The notes under the pieces: model-generated
Databases searched by the model: none
What the model was told of the DNA's origin: nothing
What the model saw: only the letters and a program-made list of their open reading frames with translations
Position numbers and translations under genes: made by a program
Shown: piece after piece, positions 23,263 through 36,800 of the stretch
Layout of the letters: the number at the start of each line of letters is the position of its first letter
How positions within the stretch are numbered: position 1 is the stretch's first letter
Assembly (NCBI GenBank): GCA_030998225.1
Contig: JAPYXD010000553.1
Span: 5,332,001 to 5,396,000 of the forward strand
DNA: 64,000 nucleotides
Origin: Diplolepis rosae
Lineage: Eukaryota > Arthropoda > Insecta > Hymenoptera > Diplolepididae
Direction of reading: 5' to 3'

Positions 23263-24769
23263 AAGGTTAGTTGCTTTATTCCTCTCTTTTTGAAAAGGAT
23301 CAATGCATTTATTTTTCCAAATTTTGATTAATTTTTCAGAGGGCATCGTGAAAAAAGTGCTTTTTTAAATTGAAAAAGAGATTTGTAGATAGAATGATCA
23401 AAGTCAGAATAAATCCAGAAATAAAATAAAACAAGAGCAGGAAGTGCAGAATATGCGAGTAAATTCAAAATTTGTATATTTTTATTTCTGAAATTCTGAG
23501 ATACTTAAAAGAAAAGAAACTAGAGTTCTATTAACAGTGTGTATAATATTATTAGTACCTTTCAAAACTTTTGATGATCACACATGAAAATTCTTTGGAA
23601 TAGAAAATTAAGATCTGGCGGCAAACATTTTTGCATCTTGAGATAGGAAATGAAAATGTAAATGCAATTAGATATCCAAACTCCCCAGTCTTTACTGATT
23701 TTAATTAGAATTTAACTAAGTTAATTGATTTTGGATTACTGGCTATATGTGTCATCTCTAGAATAATTCGTTTTTTGTAACTGTCAAAGTTAAATCTGTG
23801 GTCTTGTTCCCATGCGTGTTTTATTGAAGCAGTCTATTTGTCCGGAAGGTTGTTGTCCTCTTATATTCGTGGATTCTTGTTTTTAGTGGTGGTTTTATAG
23901 TACACGGAGAAAAATAGTTGAAGTAATTTTACTCAACTCTGTCGATTAAACAATAATCAATTTGATATATACCTAATTCACCCAAAGTGAATAACAATAA
24001 ACGTTACATAGGGAATAGTAAGGAGTTGAGTAAAACGTTATCGACGACAGGGCACCAACATGCGTCAGTGGGTTAACATGAAATGTATATCACTGACGCT
24101 TGAGGTGCTTCAAACCGTAGTTGGGTAAAATGAACATCAGGCGTATTATTTGAACTGGCAATGGTGTTTATTTTCCAGAATTATGTTATGAAGTCAGTAT
24201 TTTTAGATACTTAATGAACATTGTTCTAACGAATTCTAAAATTGTACCAGTTTTTTTTTTTTTAATTTTCAAATCTAATATAATAATCATTTATTTTTGT
24301 TAGTAGAGTAGGAGTGGGATCTCATTGGACTTGAATAACCAAGGGATGTGTTCTTTGTTCATTATATTACTCAAAAAGTTGTAAAAATAATCTTAATTAT
24401 ATTTTTTATCTTGACAAAAAATTGAAAAATTACAGAATGAAATTCTTAACATTAAAAGAAAACTGTTGTTGAACACGGTTATGAACCTACATGCATTAGA
24501 AAATCATAATTGATTTGAGATGTTATGTAACTTTTTCGAGCATAGTTTAGTAAACTGTGTATATTAAAAGTAAAATTTAATTTATTTTCCTCCACGTTTC
24601 TTCTGTTTAGAATTCTTTTACACATCCACATTGTTTAGAAATTAAAAGTTATAAAAAGTATTACGTGTGTATTCCATTATTATTGCATTATTTGTTGATA
24701 TTTTTAGGTCTATTTTGGTTGTTGTAATTAAAATCGAACATTGCTTTTTGGATTGAAAAGGTCTTTGGA
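23263..24769. other. ATG4 upstream region with one MITE end
   Basis: At 23911 the sequence CACGGAGAAAAATAGTTGAAG matches the terminus of the 4392-5301 element, but I could not place its right end. An acceptor-like TTTTTAG at 24705-24710 could end a 5' untranslated intron of ATG4. No promoter motif could be assigned with confidence. Confidence 0.4.
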
Positions 24770-24872
24770 ATGGATTCTCTTTTCACTCAAAATGCCTTTG
24801 AAGATTTAGAAGACATCCCCCAAACTGAGGAGCCGGTCTGGATTTTAGGACGGAGATACAATGCGATGAAAG
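24770..24872 (+). CDS. Atg4: ATG4 exon 1
   Basis: It starts MDSLFTQNAFEDLED and reads to RRYNAMK, ending AAAG|GTAAC in phase 1. The start ATG is preceded by GGA and is the first ATG in this frame that continues into the family sequence. Confidence 0.9.
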
Positions 24873-27800
24873 GTAACACGGTGATTAAGCAAGTGCAAAT
24901 TGTGAATAAGGTTCCGTTAAACGGATGATGTTAGGCCTTGAGCTTTTAATTTATGATACTTTTATATCATTTAATTATCTAAAAACAAAGAGAAATGGGT
25001 GACCGAAGTTAGGTGATTCTACCGTCCGCACCAAAGTTGCAGTTTATAAAAAGTTACATCTTTTATGATATTTACATTTTTTCTCTAAAAAAATTATTCA
25101 AAAAATAATAATAATAATTATAACGACAGGAGAAGGGTAAACAAAATGAATAGGGTATTCCTTTCTGATGTGTACGTTCTTTTAAAATACGATGAAAAGA
25201 GCAAGTATGATCACATTAATATGTCTCCCTGTTTAGCAGTGTACGTTTTTTCTAAATACGATATGAAGAGCATATAAGATGCAGTTAGAAATTAGCGTGT
25301 CTAAATACGTATATAAACAGTGTGCTAAAAAAATTGGGGTCATTCGCTTTACATTTCAAAATTGTTAATAAGTATCTAATAATTAAATTTCGATTTTTTA
25401 ATTAACTTTACATGTAATTCATATTTGTAGAAATCGATATAATTCGAAGAGATATACAGTCCAAGTTATGGTTTACCTATCGGAAGAATTTCGTGCCCAT
25501 TGGAGGTTTTGGATCAACATTCACCTCGGATAAAGGCTGGGGCTGCATGCTAAGATGTGGTCAAATGGTACTTGGCCAGGCCTTACTTTCTTTACACTTA
25601 GGTAGAAGTTTCATTTTTTTTATCTTATATACATTTAAAAAGTAATTTTGAATATAATATCTAATTCCAAAGCTTTTAAATATAAATGTTCCAAACTTCA
25701 AGTTCAGGTGATTTACAATTATTTCTTTGGATTTTTTTAAATTAATTTATTTCCTTGAATACTATCAAATACACTAAAAAAATATATGTAGTAATGACCT
25801 CAAACTTAGATATTTTTTGCTATAAAAAAACTTCAAAAATCTTGATTTTAAAGTCTACCAAATTGGATATTCAAGACGTTCCAATGTATAAATAAAATTG
25901 AAAAATTGTTTAATGCTAGGTAAAGACTGGGAATGGACCATAAGAACAAAAGACAGTACGTACCTGAAAATTTTAAGTCGATTTGAAGACAGAAGAGCAG
26001 CCCCATTTTCAATTCATCAAATTGCTCTTATGGGTGCCTCTGAGGGGAAAGAAGTCGGCCAGTGGTTTGGACCTAACACTGTGGCACAAGTACTGAAGTA
26101 TGTATTGCTTTTTACAAGAGATATATTTTTAAGGGTTTCTTTCATGTCATTCCAGGAACCAATCGAAAGTTTCATCCCATTCAATTTTAATCCTAGCGGA
26201 CCCGGTTTAGAGAACGGGCAGAGAATACTCTGACTGTTCTCTGACTATTCTCTATCGTCAAGGTTGATTATTGGTTGAAGTGAGACACAACTACTTACTT
26301 TTATCTCACTTCTACCAGTGGCCAATCCTGTCGGTGGAGACGTTCCGCCAATTATAAACAACTGCATTGTCTGCAATGACAGGTATACGATATTTTTCTA
26401 GTTTTTATGGCTGAAAAATGAAATTATTGTATTTATTCCTACACCTTCTAATTCAAATTTCATATGCTATTAGATGCGCAACTAAGTTCCTGCTGTTTTT
26501 TTGATGAAAATGCAACTTTATTGTGAAAAAATTGTTAGAAATGAATCATTAAGAGTATTGCTCATCGTTAGCTACAACTTTTGTCCATCTTTCTGGAAGA
26601 GCTCGAATACTGTTACGGTAAAAGTGTTCATTTTTTGAGGCTATCCACGAATCAAGCCATTTTTCGATGTCTTCATATGAGTCGAACTGCTGATCAGCCA
26701 GACCATGAGCCATCGACCGAAACAAGTAATATTCGGACGGCGCAATATCTGGGGAATAGGGCGGGTGGGATAGGACTTCCCATTTGAGTGTTTCCAGGTA
26801 GGTTTTAACGGATTTGGCAACGTGAGGCCGAGCGTTGTCATGCTGTAGAATCACTTTTTCGTTCCCCTGCTCGTATTGTGGCCATTTTTCGCGCAGTGAT
26901 CGGCTCAAACGCTCCAATTGCGTTCGATACCGTTCCCAAGTGATGGTTTCGTTCGGTTTCAACAGCTTATAATAAATAACAACAGCGTCTTCGAAGGTTT
27001 TTAGCCTTCCTTCGCGCGGATGGTCGTCAACATCGAAATCCCCGTCTTTGAAGCAACGCAACCAATCACGGCACGTTGTTTCACTTAGAGCAGCATCTCC
27101 GTAAACTTTTTGGAGCTCTCGATGCGCTTCAGCCGCCGTTTTCTTCGGATGAAAGAAGAAAATCCACACTTCCCGCAAATGACGATTATTTGGCACAAAA
27201 TCAGACATTTCCATACAACCAAAAGTACATGACGCCAAAACAAAATCACTAATGTGTCAAACTGGTTTGTTTACCATATGTCTAAGCTTGGTTCATGACG
27301 TTTTGGATACGTCAAAATCGACCAGCACTTCCTGCTGGAGCCATCTATTGACGAACAGCGTGAACTTAGTTGCGCACCTAATATGTAAGAAATGTCTTTG
27401 AAATTATTTTCCTAAGAGTTTACCTTGTTTGTTTTGGGACTTTGATGCAAAACCTTATCTGCAAACATTTGTAACTTTTTCCTGATGAATGAAGTAAACT
27501 TTCACACGCAATGTTTTCGATAGATTTTTACCAATTTTCATATGGTCATAACCATTTTTGCATTTGAAATTTCCTACACTACCAGAAGGATCTCAAATTT
27601 GCAGTTCATGTAGATTCCAACTCATCGACACAACGGGAATATCATCATTCTGGAACTCCATTAAAATTGCAGAGCTCTCTGATAGAGATCAGTTAGATAC
27701 TAAAGAGCATGAAATGATTTTTGACGATGATGAAGATTAGCTATATGACAACGAAAGTGATTTAGATTTCTTAGACACAAAGATGCACTAAAGTCAGACC

Positions 27801-30800
27801 TCGCCATTGTGTTCTAGCACGAAGCAGTGGCACTCATACTGTGTGCGTATGCATGTATCATGAGAATGTAAAGTTATTGTCGAATGAGATAAATATTCAA
27901 CATTTAAAAGAGGATACTGACATAATGTTGAAAAATTATCAAAACTGTCTGGATGCTTTTGTATGTCCTGACTCTTCAAGTCCCTGTCATTTAGGAGAAA
28001 TGGAAAACTGTTCAGGTACTGCAAACATGAAAGATAACATGACAAAAGTTTTTGATAAGCATAGGATTAATGAAGTCAGATTTCCAATTTGGTTACAGAC
28101 TGACAGATGTACTATGAAGACTCTAGTGATGGATGCTGATAAATTCCTAAATGATTTTTGTGAACGGTTGTTGAAATAAAAAACTCATTACTTTTTGTCA
28201 AATAAGCAATCATCATTTTTTTTAAACCTGACGGAAAATGTATTGTCTGGTGAATTTTTTATTTTTTTTTATTTCGCTTAAAAGTACGCTTTAATAATAG
28301 TTCAGAATGCAGCGCAATCATTCAACCGGAATAACAATCATAACATATTCACACAATCATATGGCTGTGGCTGTTAACGACTATCAGAAAATAATAGTTG
28401 ATTAATTGAAAATTCAATTGAGGCCAAAGAAAATCTACTATTTCACTGATGGTGCAAGGCAACATTTCAAGAATAAGAGTTTAAATATTTGTCAAAATGA
28501 ATTAATTTTCGTGTGAAATGTACCATCCAATAGGACTACAACTTGCCAAATTCCCAGCCTGATCGGACAACTTTTTTTTTAGTTGGGTACATTTAAAAAA
28601 ATATGTCTCATTTACATAGTTCGTTAGAGCTCCAAACTGCCAAACTTCAAGAAAAAGGGCATAGCTAGATAAGCATGGTTGGGCTGCCCCCGCTTGGATT
28701 TGATTCACATATGGTTGATAAGTTTGTACCATTATAAAACCAATTTACCCCAAATAATAACTTCAAAATTTTTTTTACAAAAATTATAAACAAATTTTGA
28801 AAATAAAAAAATTCGAATTTCTCAAAATTGACTGAACCGATTTTCATGCCTCTAATATATATTGTAGAGGGTATTAAGGCAATCAAAAAGAAAAATTTAC
28901 ACACTCTAATATGATATAAACCTAATCTTCGTCACTGTCTTCCTCTATCACGGGATTCATATTGTTTTGTGTAAACAATTTACTGTGAATTTCAGCAGGT
29001 CTTACGATTTTCGACAAGTATCTCGCATTGATAGAAAAAAAGTAAAAAAAAGTGTTTACGATTCAGGGAGTCTGTACAACAAACGGACGAGTACTAGACA
29101 TGGCAGGACCATTTTATGCGAATCAGAATGACGCTGAAATTATAAAGAATCTTAATGAAGATCTGCATGGATTGTGTCAATTATTGAATGGAGGCGACAA
29201 ACTTTTCCTTGATCGTGGTTTTCAAGATGCGAAATACGTACTGGAGTTAAAAGGCTTTACTGTACTGATACCAGCGTTAAAGTGGAAGAGAAATCAGCCG
29301 ACAACTAAAGAAGCAAACCAGTCTCGTTTCGTGACAAAAATTTGCTGGTCAGTGGAATCTGTCTGTCAATAATTGAAGAAAAATATCGATTACTGGATCA
29401 TATAATTGATAACAAAATGCTCCCAAGTGTTGGGTTGTATTTTGAAATTGTAGCATTTCTGCACAAGTAGTTTTGTACCTGGCGGAAATGATTAACGATA
29501 ATGGGTCCATCAATTTACAATTAGTGAAAGAGCAGGCAAATATTTTAAAGATCCATGTACAATCAAGACACAGTCGGAAATTATATAGTTATTTTATTGG
29601 TTACAGACCAAACAGTATAGGTGTTGCAGAAATTGAAAGATATGCCTGTGATTCTGCCAATGGTCGAAGAACAGTTGGCTGCTGTTCTCATAGCAGCTAT
29701 TATTTATTATTTATCAGACGCGAGATATTTGTCAAAAATCGTAAGACCTGCTGAAATTCTCAGTAAATTGTTCAAACAAAACGATATGAATCCCGTGGTA
29801 GAGGAAGACAGTGACGAAAATTAGGTGTATATATATATTTTTTTTTTTTGGTGAGGAGGAAAAAATGGCAAAATCTTTTATAGACGTTATACAGGACTCT
29901 CCTAGGACCGCAGGTGCAGGCCCCGATGTGATTTCTACTGGCCCTCCCCGTTGTTGCGCTCTCAACGCCAATCGAGCCCTCTCGTCTTCATCACAAGTGT
30001 GACGAAAGACTCGATGAGCGTCCAGATGAGCTCCAGACTGGAGCATGAGAAAGACCATCGTGTCAGGAGTGAGCTCGGCACCCACTGCCTGACTGAGGGC
30101 CTCCCTTGCCACGCCCCATTTTGCGCAGACAAAGAGTGCGTGCTCAGCATTATCCACAGGGACATCGCAGTAGCAACAGTTCTCCTCGTCTCTCTTCTTA
30201 AAGCGCCTCAGGTACGCGTTAAAACAGCCATGGCCTGAGAGCGCTTGCGCCAAGTAAAAGCCGACTTCTCCATGCTCTATTGATGTAACGCTCGCCAGAA
30301 CCAACACAGCACTCGTCGAGACAGTCCTATATGCTGAAACTATTCTCAGCGCGACGGATCTCTGCCCCGAGAACAGCCTCCTCTGGATAGCATGGTCTTG
30401 CAGGGCATTAGCCCAGACTGGAGCTGCATAGAGCAGCTTCGAATAGACCACGCTCGCCACCAGTCTCCTTTTCGCTTCCCTGGGTCCATCAATGTTAACC
30501 ACAGCTTGGATAGCGTCCACAGTGGACCTGCCTTTTCTGAATCCGAACTGGTTTTCCGAGAGACCGTTCTTCCCGACCAGGAGAGCCCGAAGCTGTTGCA
30601 GTATCAACTCCTCCAGAAGCTTCCCCATCGTATCCAATAGACATATTGGTCTATAAGACGAGGCAGCCCCTGGAGGTTTGTTGCCCTTCCTCAGCAGAAC
30701 CAACCTCTGCTTCTTCCAGTCTACGAAAAACTTCCCCTCCTGAAGACAGGAGTTGAAGGCTTCTAGGAGGACCTCCGGCTATGCCCCGATCACCTCTTTG

Positions 30801-33800
30801 AGGATCTCGTTCGGCACCCTGTCGATATTCGGAGCTGTATTTGCCTTAATCCTTCCACCCGCTCTCTTTAGTTCTTCGAGAGTGAAGAGTTCTTCGCGCC
30901 GGACCACGCAGGAACTGCGGTCCTGTCTTTGGAACGGCTCTACGTGTAGAAACAAGCTCCGCACAATGTACTTGACTCGATCGGGATTATACAGGCCCGG
31001 GGTCTTTCTTCTAGTCATCAATCTCTTGGTGACTATTTTGAAGGCGAGACCCCATGGGTCCTTCTCTACCTCACCGATCAATTCATTCCAGCATTGAAGT
31101 CGGCTTTTCTTCTTGCCTCGTCTCAAAGCTGCTTTTGCCCCTTTCCACGCCTCGTGGAGCATAGCATCCCCCTTTGGGCGGGTGAATTTTCGCCGTGCTG
31201 CGAGGCATTCTCGACGTAGGGCCACCAACTGATCATTCCACCAGTACATCGAACCCTTGGCTTGCCTGCGTTTGCGGCGAGGCATCGAGTAGTCGGAAGC
31301 CGCGACCACCTTTCGCTTCGCCGAGCGCACAGTGTCCCCCAACGACCCAGCAGGCCCGACCCAACCAAGTCTGGTTGTCTCGAGATGGATTCTAAATCTC
31401 TCCCTGCAGATTGGCCTCCTGTTCCAGGAGGGGCTCCTTGCTTCGCCGCCCCTACCCTTATCCACTGCTTGGCACCGTTGTTCTAAACTGAATTCGATGC
31501 ACCGGTGGTCACTCAAGGTTATTACCTCGAGGACAAACCAGTGACCCATCTTAGAGGTGAGACGGGGTGCGGCAATCGTGAGGTAAATAATAGAAACCCC
31601 CACTCCTCGTCTGAACGTAAACTCCTTGCCCTGATTTGAGACGATCAGGTCATTCCTAGCGACCATCTCGCCAACCAAGATTCCCCTCCTATCTAAGCGG
31701 GCGTCGCTCCACTCGGGCGACTTACTATTAAAGTCACCCTCTACGAGGCAACGCCCAACAGCGTCACTGATGCTTTACTCGAGAAGGAGGATCTGGGTCT
31801 CGTAGACCTCGAAAGGATCGTTGGGGGAGAAGTAGCAGCTGTACACACGCACAACCGCCACCTCCACCCAAACGAACCCCGCGTCGTACTCCAGAAAATC
31901 CCCGACGCTCAAGTTAGAGCTACAAACAAGGATGCCGGCCCTCCTTGATGCATCCTGATACCAGGCAGAGTTTTGATTAAATCGGCTTTACGTGGTTGTG
32001 CGTGTGTGTGTGTGCGTGCGTATGTGTGTGTTTTTTAATTATATAACTAGGTAGCTATACAGTGGGGGGGGGGGGTATATAAGGAAAGGATGCCGAGAGC
32101 CAGGGTAGAATCACTTGAAACAGGCACTTGTGACAGTTGAAACACTTTATTGTGACATACAAGCAGGATTGCTTATTTACTAAAACATCCACAAGAGCGG
32201 ACCGGACACTCTATTCTAATAGTCGGACGACCAACACTTCCTTTGATCACCAGAAGATGCAAAAGCAGAACAGCACTCACAAAGCCGACGACAATTTCGG
32301 TAACTCTCCTTGACAGATCATGTAGAATAAGTGACATTTCGTCCCCTCGAGGTTCTTCGGGTGATCTTGACTCTGCTCGGGCCCATGTCGGTTGTACGAA
32401 TCTGTCGGCGACGCGCTTTTTACCCAAAACATAAACCACAATGTTTTGAGTCGATTCATAAGAGATTTTGAGAGACTCTGCTACCTCTCTAATGCCAACA
32501 CGACGATTTTCGAGCACAATTTTCTTCACTTTTTCGATGTTATCGTCGTTAACAGGGGTGGATAGACGACTCAAATGAGGCAAGCTTTCTACGACCTCAC
32601 GACCCTCACTGAATGCTTTATGCCACTCAAATACTTGCGTTCTCGATAGAGTAGACTCCCCAAAACACTTCTGCAACATTTTCAATGATTCCGTAGCCGT
32701 AATTCCATTGGAAACACAAAATTTCAAGCAAACTTGTTGTTCAATTTTTTTCCCCATAGTAAAAATCGCCAGACAAACTTTTCGCGTCGTAAACCAAAGG
32801 CTGCTAAACACACACTAATGGACTTCTCCCGCTCAAACTTCACACAACTTTCAAAGAAGGTGTTACCCACCCAGAAAAAGAACTTTTTACCGTTTCTGTT
32901 TACGCGCGCGATTTAACTGGACCACAGTCAGAGTCAAATTTGATCAGATGGTATTGTCACATAAAGAGTCATGTATCGTATATAGCAAAGTCGGTATCCA
33001 TTTGTTGCAGAATCGACTTCTTAATCCTTCGGAGTTTTCTTCTACTAGACTCCTCCATGTCCCGGCCGACTTGGCGATGGTATGCCTCCAGTTTTCCGCC
33101 ATGGTTTCTCTATATCTATAACATATATGTGAAAGAAAGACAAAACAAAGAAAAAGAATCAAGCAGTGATATCACTGTTTCTCTTGTGATAACACCTTTT
33201 TCTAATCACCTTCGGCACAAAACTTATTCGCTGTATGTCCCGGCCGACTTGGCGATGGTATGCCTCCAGTTTTCCGCCATGGTTTCTCTATATCTATAAC
33301 ATATATGTGAAAGAAAGACAAAACAAAGAAAAAGAATCAAGCAGTGATATCACTGTTTCTCTTGTGATAACACCTTTTTCTAATCACCTTCGGCACAAAA
33401 CTTATTCTTTAATTAATATAATTTTTTAAAAAATTATAAATAATTATACTAGTTTGTTCTTACTTCTGGGCGCCAGTTCTTTCATGGATCAAATTAATAA
33501 ATTATTTAATTCAACAAAAAAAATAAACAATGATAATCAAAAGCTAAATCAAATAAATTTTGTGGCGGATCTTAATTAAAATTTCTTACTAGCTCAGTCC
33601 CTTATCCGGATAATGGAGAGGGGTTGGTTCTTTAAAAATTAAATTTTATTTGATATTGTAAAGTGACATGTTTGATAACTTGTACGTTATTATATTGACC
33701 CAAAATTCACAGAATTTTTTTAAGTTCTCATTTCTTTTTATTTTCTTCAATTAAAATTATCAATGCTATATATGAAATAACACAAAAAACATATATATAT

Positions 33801-36800
33801 AGAATGAAAAAAAAAACTTAAAAATTTGCAACCAACCCGGCCGGAAATTTTTTTTTTTTTGTATATAAAAGAACGATATGGCCCTTTTAGACAGGCAGAG
33901 CGCACTTGACCAAATTTGTCAATCTATGTCCTCGCTATGACCCGTTCAGACCCTGTTAGATGCCCATACCACGGTAGACCCGTTTAGACACCCAGAGCCA
34001 GGGCAGGTCAACCTCTAATGTATTGGGTGTCCCCGTAGGGTAGTTCAGGTGCAGGGATATACGCGGCGCTAGTTGTCGGAAGCGGATGGAGTGCGGCAAG
34101 GGGAACGGCTTCGTATGAGTTCGGCCATTGTTGTATACTCTTTCTGAGCTACATCAAGCTACATGCCATTGGTGAAACCGATTCAGAATTAAATAAGACA
34201 AAATATTTTATTATTGTTAAAATTTAAATCTATTTAACTGTATGGAAGGAATATAAAAACAATGGAAACTGTTATTAACATATTTGTTTACCTATAAACA
34301 TATTTTTGTCTATGATCTTTCGGCACCATGAAAGTTTAATAAGAGTGCAAATTCGGAACAGCACACAAATATTCACAATCGTTCGAAATTAAATACACAC
34401 ATATAAAATGTTTTTATTAATTTCCATTGTCTTCATATTCATTTCATACAGTAAAATAGATTTAAATTGTAACAATAATAAAATATTTTGTCTTATTTAA
34501 TTAAAAAAAAAGGTTGTAATCGGTATCATTTACGACATCGTAAACGATATCGTATATGGTCCGAAAATCCTACGTCGTTTACGGTATCACTTACGATATC
34601 GCTTGCGATAACGTTTCCAATGTCGTTTCCAACGTCGGAATTTTCAATAGGAGATAGATTAGCCGCCATTTTTGGACTCACGAGTCCTCAAGTCGATAAA
34701 ACCAAGGAGTTTTTTAATTATATGATTATGTTTATTGAAGCCTTGTATAAGCTGTAAAATTAATATTTTTTGTCTCTCCGATTTCCGTTGAAGTCAGCAG
34801 TATTATCATTTTTCATAACATTTTTTATTATTAGTATATTTCGTATATTTTCTGTATATTTTCTGAAAATAAAAATCAATACAAATACAAATTACAGATA
34901 TTTTTGATTTTTACTTATTACGACAAAACCAAGATTTAAGGCAAAATTGTGAAAATGTAATTGAAGAGTGAGTTGTTATTAACTTCTCACTCTTGAATTA
35001 CATTTCACAATTTTGCGTTAAATCTTCAATTTCCTTTTAATTATATTTGAATATATTCTCTGTAACACATTTAAAGAACCTACGTATGCATGTATATGCA
35101 CTAACACGTGCATACATAATGGTAGTTCATGTGCAGGGATATAAGCGGCGCTAGTTGTTAGCGGTCCACCACCTTTCCATTAGGTTTGCACGGCCTGCCC
35201 AGAGCGCACAACCCAATTTGTCAATCTATTTCCCCGCTATGGCCCACTTAGACCCCGCTACACGCCTACACCTTCGACTTATGGGATCTTCGCTAGATTT
35301 ATGCTAGGCCCTTTTGGACACGCAGAGCGCACTTGACCAAATTTGTCAATCTATTTTCCCGCTATGACCCGTTCAGACCCTGTTAGACGCCCATACCTGC
35401 GATTCAAGAGACCCCTGGTAAAAGCACGGTCAACCCGTTTAGAAACACAGAGCGCACGTGGACAAATTTGTCAATCTGTCCCCGCTATGACCGAAGTTAA
35501 ATACTATGGCGTTCTGGTAATGGGTCTTGTTAATGTTGTTCCCATTACCCATCTTTTTAGTTTCCCTAGTTGTGACTCAAGTATGAGCATTCCCTTTTGA
35601 AGTGTCCCGGTGTTTTGCACTTATAATAGTTTAACTGTATTAAATTTTCATTCACGATCGCATTATGCGACTGCGCACCTTGTTTCAACCAATTTGGGAT
35701 ATCTTGTATTCTATTGTTCCAATTTCCGCTTCTCTGGTTTAGGTTCTCGTTACTCGCAAATTGTTTTTGAAAGTTTGTTGTCCATTTTCTCGTGGGTTTT
35801 TCCGATTTTCCGTTAGAAATTTTATAGTGGACTGTATTAGACCTGGTAATTGACCTGGATAATTGATTTATCTTGGGTATTATTTCATTATAAGGGTTGT
35901 ACTGATATGTATATTGATTATTTCGGTATCTAGACTGGAAACCTTGTGAAAATCCTGGTTGAGAAGTGTTTCAGAATGCAGGGTAGAGGTTGAATCTCTG
36001 TAGAGAAGGTATTTGATATTGTGGGATATTATATCTTCGCTGTATCCACGAGGCCCCAGGTTTTTTTTTGTCTCCCATTTTGAAAATTTTGGTTTTTGTT
36101 TCCATATTGCTAGTCAGTCTCGTAGTATTTCTTTCTGTTTTTGTTATTTTCTATCCTTGGTTCCGTTATTTGTAAAAAATTGTCTCCTGATTCTGGACTT
36201 TGCTAACTCGGTCTCTCACTCTTTACCTAGATCTTCGAGTTCTTCCAATGTTTCGAAATTGTTGCATTTAATATACATTTTATATTCAAATCTTAGATTT
36301 TTCGTATGCGCCACGTAATTCCCATTCTAGACTTTTTCCAGAGTGAAGTTTTGTAAAAAGTTTTCTAATTTCTGTTAAGTAAGAGTGAATATCTTGAGTT
36401 CGTCTTTGGTTTCAAAATTTAATTTTTTGTTTCATTCCATCCAAAAAAATTTCATCTTTATATGTATGTGTTCGTAAACTCTTTAGAAAAATTTTATAAC
36501 ATCCTCCGCGAATTTCTATATATTAAGCACCAATCTTTAACGTCCTCAATCAATAACGCATCCAAGTTTTCTAAAATATTCCTACTACTTATTTGGTATC
36601 CCCTTTTAAATCTTTTTTTAGGTCATCCAAAAAATGAGCTGAGTTGTCTTCTTTGTTATTTCTAAATTTGAGTGGCCAATTACTCATTATTTGAAACGGG
36701 GTTTGGGTTATGCCAAAGGGAAAGTGTGTTGTTGGCATTGTGTGATTGTTGTCGCTTAGGTCTGAATCGTCCTTTATTTCTTGATTTTATTGGTTTACCT

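Larger units (their letters stand above)
29838..31980 (-). mobile_element. R1-type non-LTR retrotransposon, truncated and deleted
   Basis: On the minus strand the order is endonuclease, reverse transcriptase, C-terminal zinc knuckle, then a poly(A)-like run (the T-run near 29838-29850), as in R1-clade LINEs. It is GC-richer than its surroundings. The 5' end is cut near 31980 within the endonuclease, a usual result of incomplete reverse transcription. The central reverse transcriptase is deleted. A second fragment of the same family is at 42670-42960. Confidence 0.88.

Noticed and set aside
29951..31544. Plus-strand frames in the R1 region
   Set aside because: They are antisense shadows of the GC-rich LINE coding strand.
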